From: Marinifaba aquimaris
GTDB lineage: Bacteria > Pseudomonadota > Gammaproteobacteria > Enterobacterales > Alteromonadaceae
Assembly: GCF_013328345.1 (NCBI RefSeq)
Contig: NZ_JABULX010000039.1
Span: 1 to 35,814, forward strand
Direction: 5' to 3'
Length of the DNA stretch: 35,814 bases
The notes under the pieces were generated by a model. The model ran no database searches. It was given only the letters and a program-made list of their open reading frames with translations, and was not told the DNA's origin. Of the stretch, positions 27,341-35,788 are shown piece after piece. The stretch's first letter is position 1, and the number at the start of each line of letters is the position of its first letter. Both the position numbers and the translations under genes were made by a program.

Positions 27341-28717
27341 ATGAAGATCATTATCTTAGGTGCCGGTCGAGTGGGCCGAACGTTGGCAGAAAACCTAGTG
27401 GGTGAAAAAAACGAGATCACCATAGTCGATTCTCGTTCATCTAGGTTGAGCGAATTAAGGGATAAATATGATCTTCAAGTTGTGCTCGGCCATGCTTCTC
27501 ATCCAGGAGTGTTGCAACGCGCAGGGGCAGAAGATGCAGATATGATCATCGCAGTAACCAGTAGCGATGAAACCAATATAGTAGCCTGCCAGATTGCCTA
27601 TAGCTTGTTCCACACTCCAACCAAAATTGCCCGTATTCGCTCACAAGAATATATTACGTTCCGCCAAGAGCTATTTAAGAACCATGATATTCCGGTTGAT
27701 CATATTATCGCGCCAGAACAATTAGTCACTAAGTACATTAGGCGCTTAATTGATTATCCTGGTGCACTACAGGTTATGGCATTTGCCAATGGCAAAGTTT
27801 CTCTCGTTGCAGTTAAAGCCTATTACGGTGGTTTGTTAGTTGGTCACGCTTTATCTGCGCTAAGGGAGCACATGCCTCATGTAGATACGCGTGTTGCAGC
27901 TATTTATCGTCAAGGCCGCCCTATCAGGCCAACAGGCACGACGATTATTGAAGCCGATGATGAAGTATTCTTCGTCGCAGCAACCAAACACATCCGCGCG
28001 GTAATGAGTGAGCTACAAAAACTGGAATCGAGTTATAAACGCATCATGATTGCGGGCGGCGGTAACATAGGTGCAGGTCTTGCTAGCCATTTAGAAGATA
28101 CCCACAGAGTAAAACTAATTGAGCGTAATCAAGACCGCGCTGCCTACCTTTCAGAAACGCTAGAAAATACCATTGTTTTTGCAGGTGATGCTTCAGACCC
28201 TGAATTACTGACCGAAGAGCACATAGACCAAGTTGACGTCTTTATAGCCGTTACTAATGACGATGAAGCCAATATCATGTCAGCCATGCTAGCTAAGCGT
28301 TTAGGTGCCCAAAAAACCATGGTATTGATTCAACATGGCGCTTACGTTGACTTAGTACAAGGTGGCGAGATCGATATCGCTATCTCACCTCAACAAGCAA
28401 CCATTTCAGCACTGTTAACTCATGTTCGTCGCGGTGATATTGTTAATGTTTATTCACTTAGAAAAGGTGCAGCTGAAGCGATTGAAGCGATAGCACATGG
28501 CGATGAAACCACTTCGAAAGTTGTGGGTAAAACCATCTCCGAAATTAAATTACCGCAAGGTACAACGATTGGTGCAATCGTTCGACAAGATGAAGTTATC
28601 ATTGCCCACAGTGATACCAAAATTGAAACTGATGACCATGTCGTCATGTTCTTAGTTGATAAAAAGTACATCACAGAAGTAGAACGCTTATTCCAACCCA
28701 GCGCATTGTTTTTCTAA
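27341..28717 (+). CDS. trkA: Trk potassium uptake regulator TrkA
   Basis: The cytoplasmic gating subunit of the TrkH/TrkG K+ channel. The 458-aa protein has two RCK units in tandem. Each unit has an NAD-binding Rossmann fold ([15 protein letters not shown] at 4-18; [15 protein letters not shown] near 236-250) followed by a TrkA-C domain. The length equals that of E. coli TrkA. It ends the def-fmt-rsmB-trkA run and is followed by a strong terminator. No trkH or mscL is found in the window. Confidence 0.97.
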   Translation: MKIIILGAGRVGRTLAENLVGEKNEITIVDSRSSRLSELRDKYDLQVVLGHASHPGVLQRAGAEDADMIIAVTSSDETNIVACQIAYSLFHTPTKIARIRSQEYITFRQELFKNHDIPVDHIIAPEQLVTKYIRRLIDYPGALQVMAFANGKVSLVAVKAYYGGLLVGHALSALREHMPHVDTRVAAIYRQGRPIRPTGTTIIEADDEVFFVAATKHIRAVMSELQKLESSYKRIMIAGGGNIGAGLASHLEDTHRVKLIERNQDRAAYLSETLENTIVFAGDASDPELLTEEHIDQVDVFIAVTNDDEANIMSAMLAKRLGAQKTMVLIQHGAYVDLVQGGEIDIAISPQQATISALLTHVRRGDIVNVYSLRKGAAEAIEAIAHGDETTSKVVGKTISEIKLPQGTTIGAIVRQDEVIIAHSDTKIETDDHVVMFLVDKKYITEVERLFQPSALFF

Positions 28718-28739
28718 AAAGCGGTTCACTCAATATATT

Positions 28740-28767
28740 AAAAAGCACTCCATCGAGTGCTTTTTTT
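28740..28767 (+). terminator. terminator of the def-trkA operon
   Basis: AAAAAGCACTC (28740-28750) and GAGTGCTTTTT (28755-28765) pair perfectly around a 4-base loop and end in a run of seven T, 23 bases after the trkA stop. Confidence 0.92.
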
Positions 28768-29212
28768 GTATCTAGACTCACTGAAATAGCCAAATAGTTC
28801 TAAAAGAACATTAAATCTCAGCCAAATTTTCCTCACAATACCACATGACCACCAGTCACAAATAAAAATAAAAACCATATATATCAAGTACATAATTAAA
28901 AATAAAACATGAATCACATTAAATCACCTCGAATCAAGACTCAAAATTCCTCCCTCTCTTAATTTGCTCCTGCGGTTGTGTTGTAGCTTCCGCTGGGTTC
29001 CCGAATGGGTACTCATTGATTATGTATTTCTGTAGAAAGTTATTGAGGGGGGTTGTAGCCCTGAGATAACGCAAAGGGATAACCAGCTGTTTTGGTTATC
29101 TCTTTTTTCACTTTGCTGTTGTTGTAGGCGGCGAAGAGAAAAAGGTGCCCTTAGGGGTAATTATAAAAACAAGTTCCAATAACAACAAAATACAAACCGA
29201 TCAGGGGGAAGT
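28768..29212 (+). promoter_or_regulatory. long intergenic leader of the TonB-dependent receptor gene
   Basis: No gene is supported here. The first part (28768-28960) is plain A/T-rich DNA. From about 28965 to 29110 the base composition becomes more balanced, with short stems (CCC-GAAT-GGG at 29000-29009; GGGG/CCC at 29047-29061) and a terminator-like hairpin. The last 100 bases lead to the ATG, with AGGGGGA as ribosome site. I see no clear sigma70 promoter, so the transcript start is unknown. It looks like a structured 5' leader or a short RNA gene. Confidence 0.45.
29063..29108 (+). terminator. leader terminator with an alternative pairing partner
   Basis: GGGATAACC (29076-29084) can pair with GGTTATCTC (29094-29102; one G-T pair), followed by six T. 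GAGATAAC (29063-29070) can pair just as well with GTTATCTC (29095-29102). The two upstream copies compete for one arm, 105 bases before the receptor ATG. It may end a short RNA or act as an attenuator. Confidence 0.5.
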
Positions 29213-31915
29213 ATGTCTTCTTTACGACTCAATAAAATCACACAAGCCATGGGCTTAGCAGCTCTAATGGGCGCTTCAGTTTCTGCGCCTGTTGCTTTCG
29301 CAGCAGAAGCAGCAGCAGATGAAGATGTTGAAATAATTCAGGTCCGCGGTATCCGCGGTTCTCTAAAAGAATCAATGAATACAAAGCGTTTCTCAACAGC
29401 AACTGTAGATGCTGTAAACGCTGAAGATGTGGGTAAATTCCCAGATCAAAACGTTGCAGAATCACTAGGTCGTATTCCTGGTGTTGCAGTATCTCGCCAA
29501 TTTGGTGAAGGTTCTGCTGTTTCAATCCGTGGTGTGTCTAACGACCTAACATTAACAACACTTAACGGCCAAAACGTGGCTTCTGCTGGTTGGTACTCAC
29601 AACAACCAATAGACCGTACATTCAACTACTCTATGCTTGCACCAGAGATGATTGCCGGTATCGAAGTATACAAATCATCACAAGCAGACCTTTTAGAAGG
29701 CGGTGTGGGTGGTACTGTTATCGTTAAAACACGTAAGCCACTAGATTTAGACCCACTGACAGCTTTTGCAACGGTTAAAGGTACATACGGCTCGATCTCC
29801 GAAGAAACTGATGCAAATATTTCAGCTTTAGGTAGCTGGAAAAATGAAGAAGAAACTTTTGGTATTTTATTAGCCGTTAGTTCTAATGAATACACGCTTG
29901 AACGTCGTGGTGTTGAAAACGCAATTGCTTGGGGTGGCCGAAGTGGGCTTTCAAACATCATGCAAGAGCGTAACCGTGAAACAATTGACTTCGTGGCACA
30001 ATGGGCGCCTACAGACGAACTAGATATGAGCTTCCAATACATGAACATGGAATTAGAGGCTGATAATACTAATACCGCTTTGTGGTTACCTGCGGATATG
30101 TCTAACTGTACAAACCCTGTAAACAGCAGGCCAAATGCGACCGGTGAATCTTGCGTTAACACGCTGGAGTGGATTCAAAGTACAATTGGTATTGATCAAA
30201 ATGACGATGCATTCGCTGCACCTACAGGCAATCGTAACGCAGCTGCAATGCCTCAATATGATACTCGTCCACGTTTCGCAACGATGGAAACTGAGTTATT
30301 TGCTTACGAACTAAGTTATCAAGCTGACGGCGCTAAGTTTGACTTCCAAGTGGGCTACTCAAAAGCAACAGGTGGTACAAATTTTGAAACAAACGTCGGT
30401 GTTCTAACAAACCCATTTGATAATATTGGTAGTACGACTGTAAATAGCAGCGGTACTAAGCTCAATGGTCAAGAAACCGCGAATATTGACTTCCCAGAAG
30501 CAGGTGAGTACTTCAGCTGGGAAGGTTACGCAACTGGTGCCGCAATTAGTGAACCACGTGAAGATAAAGAGTCTTACGTACAAGGTGATGTAGAATTTGA
30601 CGTTGATTTAGGCGCAATTACTTCAATAAAAACGGGTTTCCGTTGGTCTGATCACGAAGTATCGGTAGATGCTTTTGCCGGTAACTTTGGCGACTATGAC
30701 AATGTTGCGCAAGGTCCAGATGCGGCTTACTTTGTAAATGGAACATTTAACGCTGGTACTAACGACGAACTAATTCCTAAGCCTGATGTTGCGGCTATTA
30801 TGGATTGGACAAACAGACATTTAAAATCTTTCGACCAACGTCGTGCCGGATATGCAGGCTTAACTGAAGAGAACATGTCTAGCTATATCATGGCTAAGTT
30901 CGAAGGTGATGGCTTCCGCGGTAATTTCGGCTTCCGTTATATTGATACTAAAGTCACAGGTGAATCATTTGCCGTTGATGCGGCCTTTGTTGATGACGTA
31001 ACAGATGGTTTAAATAACACTTATACCACAGATATTGATACCCTGACACACGATTACAACGACACTTTACCAAGCTTAAATATCGCATTTGATGTCCGTG
31101 AAGATCTAATTGTTCGTTTCTCTGCGGCAGAAGTTATTTCTCGCCCTAAATACGACGATATGTTCACAAACCAGTCATTATCTGGTTTAACAGATACTAA
31201 TCCTGATAACCAAGTTGCTACAACAGGTTCAGTTGCATTGAGTCCTTTCAAAGCAGTTCAAGGGGATTTAGGTATTGAATACTACTACTCAGAAGACAGT
31301 ATGTTTGCGGCAGCAGTATTTATGAAGTCAATTCAGAATTTCCATACCTCTAGCCAATCAGAAAATCAATCAATCGGTATCATCCCATCAGTTGGTGAAG
31401 ATAACTGGACGGTTACAACCAATGTTGATGGAGATGGCGGAAGCGTTCAAGGTCTAGAACTGCAATTACAACACGCATTTGACAATGGTTTTGGTGGTGT
31501 AATCAACTACACATATGCAGACTCGAAGGCAGATAGTACAGACAACTTCATCGATGGTAACGATGTATTGTCTGACACATCTGAAAACTCATTAAACGTT
31601 GTTGCTTATTATGAGACAGATGTTTTCTCTGCACGTGCAGCATATAGCTGGCGCTCTGAGTATATGATCCGTGAAGGTTCTGGCTTCTATGGTGACCGCG
31701 AGCATGATGCATTCGGTACATTAGATTTGAGCGCATCTTACAACCTGAACGAAAATATCACATTCACATTTGATGTTGTGAACGTGTTAGAAGAAGACAG
31801 TGTTCAAAAAGGTGCACACCAAGAGAACACAGGTACTCAGTTTGATTCTGGTTACCATGCTTACGTCTATCAAGGTGAAGCTCGCTACTCTATTGGCGCA
31901 CAGTTCCGTTTCTAA
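29213..31915 (+). CDS. TonB-dependent outer-membrane receptor
   Basis: The 900-aa receptor has a signal peptide (cut near AFA-AEA), a TonB-box-like stretch EIIQVRGIRGSL (about 41-52), a plug domain (about 55-185: VDAVNAEDVGKFPDQNVAESL, SIRGVSNDLTLTTLNGQNV, GVGGTVIVKTRKP) and a 22-strand-type beta-barrel that ends ARYSIGAQFRF, with terminal Phe for barrel assembly. The plug matches the large proteobacterial TBDR class often used for carbohydrates or other non-siderophore ligands. Only two cysteines appear in the extracellular region (MSNCTNP and GESCVNT, about 301-317). The ribosome site is strong. The neighbouring halogenase genes suggest the imported ligand may be their substrate; this is inferred. 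Confidence 0.95.
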   Translation: MSSLRLNKITQAMGLAALMGASVSAPVAFAAEAAADEDVEIIQVRGIRGSLKESMNTKRFSTATVDAVNAEDVGKFPDQNVAESLGRIPGVAVSRQFGEGSAVSIRGVSNDLTLTTLNGQNVASAGWYSQQPIDRTFNYSMLAPEMIAGIEVYKSSQADLLEGGVGGTVIVKTRKPLDLDPLTAFATVKGTYGSISEETDANISALGSWKNEEETFGILLAVSSNEYTLERRGVENAIAWGGRSGLSNIMQERNRETIDFVAQWAPTDELDMSFQYMNMELEADNTNTALWLPADMSNCTNPVNSRPNATGESCVNTLEWIQSTIGIDQNDDAFAAPTGNRNAAAMPQYDTRPRFATMETELFAYELSYQADGAKFDFQVGYSKATGGTNFETNVGVLTNPFDNIGSTTVNSSGTKLNGQETANIDFPEAGEYFSWEGYATGAAISEPREDKESYVQGDVEFDVDLGAITSIKTGFRWSDHEVSVDAFAGNFGDYDNVAQGPDAAYFVNGTFNAGTNDELIPKPDVAAIMDWTNRHLKSFDQRRAGYAGLTEENMSSYIMAKFEGDGFRGNFGFRYIDTKVTGESFAVDAAFVDDVTDGLNNTYTTDIDTLTHDYNDTLPSLNIAFDVREDLIVRFSAAEVISRPKYDDMFTNQSLSGLTDTNPDNQVATTGSVALSPFKAVQGDLGIEYYYSEDSMFAAAVFMKSIQNFHTSSQSENQSIGIIPSVGEDNWTVTTNVDGDGGSVQGLELQLQHAFDNGFGGVINYTYADSKADSTDNFIDGNDVLSDTSENSLNVVAYYETDVFSARAAYSWRSEYMIREGSGFYGDREHDAFGTLDLSASYNLNENITFTFDVVNVLEEDSVQKGAHQENTGTQFDSGYHAYVYQGEARYSIGAQFRF

Positions 31916-31936
31916 ACGATATTGCTAGAAACGCAG

Positions 31937-31967
31937 TTAAAAGCCCAGCATAAGGCTGGGCTTTTAA
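31937..31967 (+). terminator. hairpin between receptor and halogenase genes
   Basis: TTAAAAGCCCAGC (31937-31949) pairs with GCTGGGCTTTTAA (31955-31967), 13 bp with a 5-base loop, 21 bases after the receptor stop. The T-run is short (TTTT), so some read-through into the halogenase genes 15 bases later is likely. Confidence 0.8.
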
Positions 31968-31981
31968 AATAAGAGGTCGAC

Positions 31982-33508
31982 ATGAAAATAAAAAAAATAG
32001 TCATACTAGGAGGTGGAACCGCAGGTTGGATCACAGCTAATCATTTAGCTAAAAACTTGCAAAACCAAAAAGGTATTGAGATTACCTTAATTGAAAACCC
32101 AAATATTCCAACCATAGGTGTTGGCGAAGGTACAGTGCCATTGATGAGGGAAACCCTAAAATCATTCGGTATTCGCGAAACAGAATTTATCACTGAATGT
32201 GATGCTACATTTAAACAATCCATCAAGTTTGTTAATTGGATGGATAAAAAGACCCATAGCCAGAATTACTATCATCACTTATTTGAATCGCCTTTTCCCT
32301 TTGAAGATGATTTAACACCTTACTGGCTGCAATTCGGTCAAGACAAAACACTTGCTGAAACCGTCTCTTTCCAAGCCGATTTTTGTGATGCGGGTAAAGC
32401 ACCGAAACTCATCACCAACAGAGAATACGAAGGCATCAGTAGCTACGCTTATCATCTTGATGCGAAGAAATTTTCCAAGCTATTAGCTAAAAATGCGACC
32501 GAAAAACTCGGCGTTAAACACCTACAATCGAATATTGTAGATGCCGAGCTAGATGCAAGTGGTGCGTTAACCCATTTGATCACAGAACAAGCTGAAAACT
32601 TAGCTTATGACTTTTTTGTCGATTGCTCTGGCTTTAGCGCGACATTAATAGAAAAGAAACTCAATATTGAAACCGTCAGTAAGTCAGACGTGTTATTGAC
32701 GAACAAAGCAATAGCAGTACAAGTACCTACAGAGCCTGATAGACCTATACCACCCTATACCATATCAACAGCTCACCAAGCTGGTTGGATTTGGGATATT
32801 GCACTGACCGAAAGAAGAGGCACTGGCTTTGTTTACTCAGATAACCACATCTCTGAAGACCAAGCTTATAGCAAGTTCGATAAATATTTAGTTGGCAAAT
32901 TAGCCGAGTTATCGCCTCGCAATATAGATATGAAAATTGGTATTAAAGAAACGCTCTGGCACAAAAACTGTGTAGCCATCGGTCTATCACAAGGTTTTGT
33001 TGAACCATTAGAAGCGACAGCCTTATTACTCACTGATTTTTCAGCAAGACTGTTAGCAGAAAGGTTTCCAATCGAACAAACACTTGTACCCATTATGGCT
33101 AAGCGCTTTAACGAAATAATTGGTAACGCTTGGAATAAAACCATAGATTTTGTCAAATTGCATTACTGCTTATCTGATAGAACTGACTCGCAATTTTGGA
33201 TTGATAACAGAGATCCACTAACAATCCCAGAATCGTTACAAGAGCGCTTGCTAACATGGCAGCATTATTGTCCAAAAGATTCTGATTTTGATTCAAAAAC
33301 AGAATTATTTAACGTTGATAACTATCTCTACGTGATGTTCGGAATGAACTTTAAAACTAAGGTTCAACCTTTGGACAACCAGTACATTTCCCTTGCAAAA
33401 TCACAGATCAATGAAGTGGCAATGGCATCAAAAGAGTTCACAAATAAACTCCCGATGCACCGGGATCTAATCAACAAAATTAAAAAATATGGTCTTAGTA
33501 CAGTTTGA
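31982..33508 (+). CDS. flavin-dependent halogenase-like protein (tryptophan halogenase family), copy 1
   Basis: A 508-aa FAD protein of the tryptophan-halogenase family. Residues 6-16 hold the FAD dinucleotide motif (IVILGGGTAGW), and GVGEGTVP is at 46-53. The catalytic Lys is Lys78 in DATFKQSIKF, and the conserved Glu is Glu344 in FVEPLEAT. The diagnostic WxWxIP reads W269-I-W271-D-I-A274, so Pro is replaced by Ala. The aligned tail, WNKTIDFVKLHYCLSDRTDS, is typical. The family oxidises halide with FADH2 and O2; no flavin reductase gene is in the window. GAGGT is the ribosome site. A hairpin but no clear promoter lies between it and the receptor gene. The substrate is unknown, and tryptophan is not assured. 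Confidence 0.88.
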   Translation: MKIKKIVILGGGTAGWITANHLAKNLQNQKGIEITLIENPNIPTIGVGEGTVPLMRETLKSFGIRETEFITECDATFKQSIKFVNWMDKKTHSQNYYHHLFESPFPFEDDLTPYWLQFGQDKTLAETVSFQADFCDAGKAPKLITNREYEGISSYAYHLDAKKFSKLLAKNATEKLGVKHLQSNIVDAELDASGALTHLITEQAENLAYDFFVDCSGFSATLIEKKLNIETVSKSDVLLTNKAIAVQVPTEPDRPIPPYTISTAHQAGWIWDIALTERRGTGFVYSDNHISEDQAYSKFDKYLVGKLAELSPRNIDMKIGIKETLWHKNCVAIGLSQGFVEPLEATALLLTDFSARLLAERFPIEQTLVPIMAKRFNEIIGNAWNKTIDFVKLHYCLSDRTDSQFWIDNRDPLTIPESLQERLLTWQHYCPKDSDFDSKTELFNVDNYLYVMFGMNFKTKVQPLDNQYISLAKSQINEVAMASKEFTNKLPMHRDLINKIKKYGLSTV

Positions 33509-33562
33509 TACTGCGATATTAAGTAATTAAGCCTAATTACAACTAGATAAAGGTTTCTACAG

Positions 33563-35110
33563 ATGCGAAAACAGATTTCCAAAGTTATCGTCTTAGGCGG
33601 TGGCACCTCCGGCTGGCTCAGTGCTGCACTGTTAGCCAGCTCTTTTAAAAAGAATGCTAGAAACATTGAAGTTCACCTTATCGAATCAGAAAACATCGCC
33701 ACCATAGGTGTAGGTGAAGGAACCTTTCCTACGATTCTAAATACGCTTCACGACATCGGCTTATCTGAAAAAGAATTCCTATCAGCTTGTGATGCAGCCT
33801 TTAAACAAGGGGCTGAATTTAGAAACTGGTTATATGATCCTGCTGAAAAAGCACACGCTTATTATCACCCATTCGATCCACCTGCTACACCAAAAGGGAT
33901 CAATCTGGCATCACAATGGTTGAAGCGCAACAAAGACGATCTGAACAAGAGTTTTAGTCATGGAGTGACATTACAGGCGCACTTGTGTGATAAGAATCTA
34001 GCGCCTAAACAAGGTGATACCTCCGAATATGAATGGCTCGCTAAATACGCTTACCATTTAGATGCTTCTAAACTTGGTGAATTAGTGAAAGAACACTCGA
34101 TAAATAAACTAGATGTCAAGCACACCTATGCCGATATCGAACAAGCAAGCCTTGATGACGAAGGCTATATTGATCATCTTATTGCAAAAAATGGAGAAAC
34201 CTTCCCTGCTGATTTTTTCGTCGATTGCACAGGATTCAGAGGCTTACTTATTTCGCAAACTCTCGGTGTACCTTTTGTTGATAAAAGCAAATACCTATCG
34301 GTCGATTCAGCTGTCACTCTTCAAGTGCCTTACGAATCGTCTCGTCAAAAAATAGCGACCCATACCATATCTACAGCGCAAGAAGCGGGCTGGATTTGGG
34401 ATATCGGATTACAAACACGTCGAGGGTGTGGCTATGTGTACTCATCGAAGCACACATCTAAAGAAAGAGCCGAAGAAGTATTTAAACAGTATTTAGGTAT
34501 TGAAGATCAGGAGCTTGAGTTAAGACATATTCACTTTACCTCTGGCTACCGCGAAAAATCATGGCATAAAAACTGTGTTGCTAACGGTTTTGCCAGCGGT
34601 TTTGTTGAGCCATTAGAAGCGACAGCAATTGCCATGGTTGAAGCAGGCGCGCGTTCATTAGCAGCCCGTTTCCCTGAAACACGAGAGGCAATGGAAGTTA
34701 GGCAAAAGCAGTACAACGAAATTTTCGTCAACCGCTGGGACAACATCATTGATTTTATTAAATTGCATTACTGCCTAACTAAGCGCACTGACACTGAGTT
34801 TTGGCGCGAACAAACCATGCCTGAAAACATTCCAGGTAGCCTATTAGAAAAGCTAGAAGCTTGGAAACACTATGCCGTATCTGAGGGTGATTTCCCCAAT
34901 AAGTATGACATTTTTGGTCTAGCCAGTTGGCAATACATTCTCTACGGATTAGAGTTTTATCCTAAGTTTGTTGAATGTGCCGATATACCGGAAGATTTCA
35001 TTGATAAAGCATTAGCTTCGATTCAGATAATGGCAACTAATGCGCATCGAAGCTTACTCAGTAATAGAGATACGATTAATAGTTATAAACAAACAGTCAA
35101 GTTTGTTTAG
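33563..35110 (+). CDS. flavin-dependent halogenase-like protein (tryptophan halogenase family), copy 2
   Basis: A 515-aa paralogue of the preceding gene and alignable along its length. FAD motif VIVLGGGTSGW is at 8-18 and GVGEGTFP at 49-56. The catalytic Lys is Lys81 in DAAFKQGAEF, and Glu352 lies in FVEPLEAT. The WxWxIP site reads W277-I-W279-D-I-G282, so Pro is Gly. Shared blocks include THTISTAQEAGWIWDI and WDNIIDFIKLHYCLTKRTD. It begins 54 bases after copy 1, with AAAGG upstream, so the two are one transcription unit. Divergence between the copies suggests different substrates or positions, or a heteromeric enzyme; this is inference. Confidence 0.88.
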   Translation: MRKQISKVIVLGGGTSGWLSAALLASSFKKNARNIEVHLIESENIATIGVGEGTFPTILNTLHDIGLSEKEFLSACDAAFKQGAEFRNWLYDPAEKAHAYYHPFDPPATPKGINLASQWLKRNKDDLNKSFSHGVTLQAHLCDKNLAPKQGDTSEYEWLAKYAYHLDASKLGELVKEHSINKLDVKHTYADIEQASLDDEGYIDHLIAKNGETFPADFFVDCTGFRGLLISQTLGVPFVDKSKYLSVDSAVTLQVPYESSRQKIATHTISTAQEAGWIWDIGLQTRRGCGYVYSSKHTSKERAEEVFKQYLGIEDQELELRHIHFTSGYREKSWHKNCVANGFASGFVEPLEATAIAMVEAGARSLAARFPETREAMEVRQKQYNEIFVNRWDNIIDFIKLHYCLTKRTDTEFWREQTMPENIPGSLLEKLEAWKHYAVSEGDFPNKYDIFGLASWQYILYGLEFYPKFVECADIPEDFIDKALASIQIMATNAHRSLLSNRDTINSYKQTVKFV

Positions 35111-35200
35111 GACATGCCACTCTTTGCTTTCGGTTTCAAGTATTAAACTAACTAAGGAGCTAAGGTGATAGTGTTCCACTTAAGGAGAAGAGATAAATGA

Positions 35201-35278
35201 AACATCTTAGAATACACTCAGAACTCATATTACTATGGTGAAGCACGTTACTCATTAGGCGTACAAGTTCGCTTCTAA
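35201..35278 (+). pseudogene. 3' remnant of a second TonB-dependent receptor gene
   Basis: An open stretch of 25 codons ends in the receptor C-terminus YYYGEARYSLGVQVRF then TAA. The intact receptor upstream ends in almost the same way (QGEARYSIGAQFRF). The frame is closed by TGA at 35198-35200, and no barrel sequence precedes it. At 35174-35199 a good ribosome site and ATG lie in another frame, giving only a 14-codon peptide. It looks like a deletion joining the start of some gene to the end of a receptor gene. A terminator like the one after the intact receptor follows. Confidence 0.8.
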
Positions 35279-35310
35279 GCAATTAGTATTTTTATCCAAA
35301 GTTGAAAGTA

Positions 35311-35338
35311 AAAAGCCCAGTTAAACTGGGCTTTTTTT
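35311..35338 (+). terminator. terminator after the receptor remnant
   Basis: AAAAGCCCAG (35311-35320) and CTGGGCTTTT (35326-35335) pair perfectly, followed by further T to 35338. The core GCCCAG/CTGGGC is the same as in the hairpin after the intact receptor. Confidence 0.92.
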
Positions 35339-35398
35339 ATATTGTTGACCCGTCCTGAATAAGGTTGACACTTTTCCAACTTCAATTTGGAGAAGATA

Positions 35399-35788
35399 AT
35401 GAAACCAATAACTAAGCGTACACAAAAAGATTATTCACTTGCCTTTAAACTATCTGTCGTTGATAAAGTAGAAAAAGGCGAATGTACTTACAAACAAGCT
35501 CAAAACCACTATGGAATACAAGGGGCTTCAACCGTTTTAACTTGGCTTCGCCGATATGGTCAACTAGATTGGAGTAAAGGTACTCCCAATCATATGAATG
35601 AGCTTCCCCTTATGTCTAAACCCAATGATTTAACACCCGAGCAAAAAATCAAAGCCCTCGAAAAAGAGCTAGAAGATACCAAGATAAAAGCACAATTCTT
35701 TGAAACGATAGTCGATGTACTTGATAAAGATTTCGGAGTACGTATCACAAAAAAGCAACGCAACGCGTTATTGAAGAAAAAAACATAA
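35399..35788 (+). CDS. IS3-family transposase OrfA
   Basis: The 129-aa protein has the helix-turn-helix of IS3-family OrfA (about 10-60: YSLAFKLSVVDKVEKGE, TYKQAQNHYGI, STVLTWLRRYGQLDW) and a C-terminal coiled coil (about 80-105: EQKIKALEKELEDTK) for dimer formation. The ATG at 35399 has GGAG 6 bases upstream; a TTG four codons earlier is less likely. It ends KKKT-stop inside the run of seven A where a -1 shift would extend it into OrfB. It appears intact. Confidence 0.9.
   Translation: MKPITKRTQKDYSLAFKLSVVDKVEKGECTYKQAQNHYGIQGASTVLTWLRRYGQLDWSKGTPNHMNELPLMSKPNDLTPEQKIKALEKELEDTKIKAQFFETIVDVLDKDFGVRITKKQRNALLKKKT

Noticed and set aside
28964-29035. A possible leader peptide with two Trp codons (TGG at 28994 and 29006) upstream of the receptor and halogenase genes, hinting at Trp attenuation.
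   Set aside because: The frame has no ATG and no ribosome site; only TTG codons behind a pyrimidine-rich stretch could start it. Two Trp codons in a 23-codon frame can be chance.
29626-30162. A 178-codon minus-strand frame inside the TonB receptor gene.
   Set aside because: It lies wholly within a clear receptor gene in antisense, with no family match or ribosome site; a shadow frame.
35197-35241. A 14-codon frame (ATG after a good GGAG site) over the receptor remnant.
   Set aside because: Far too short and ends inside the remnant in another frame; better explained as the start of a deleted gene.
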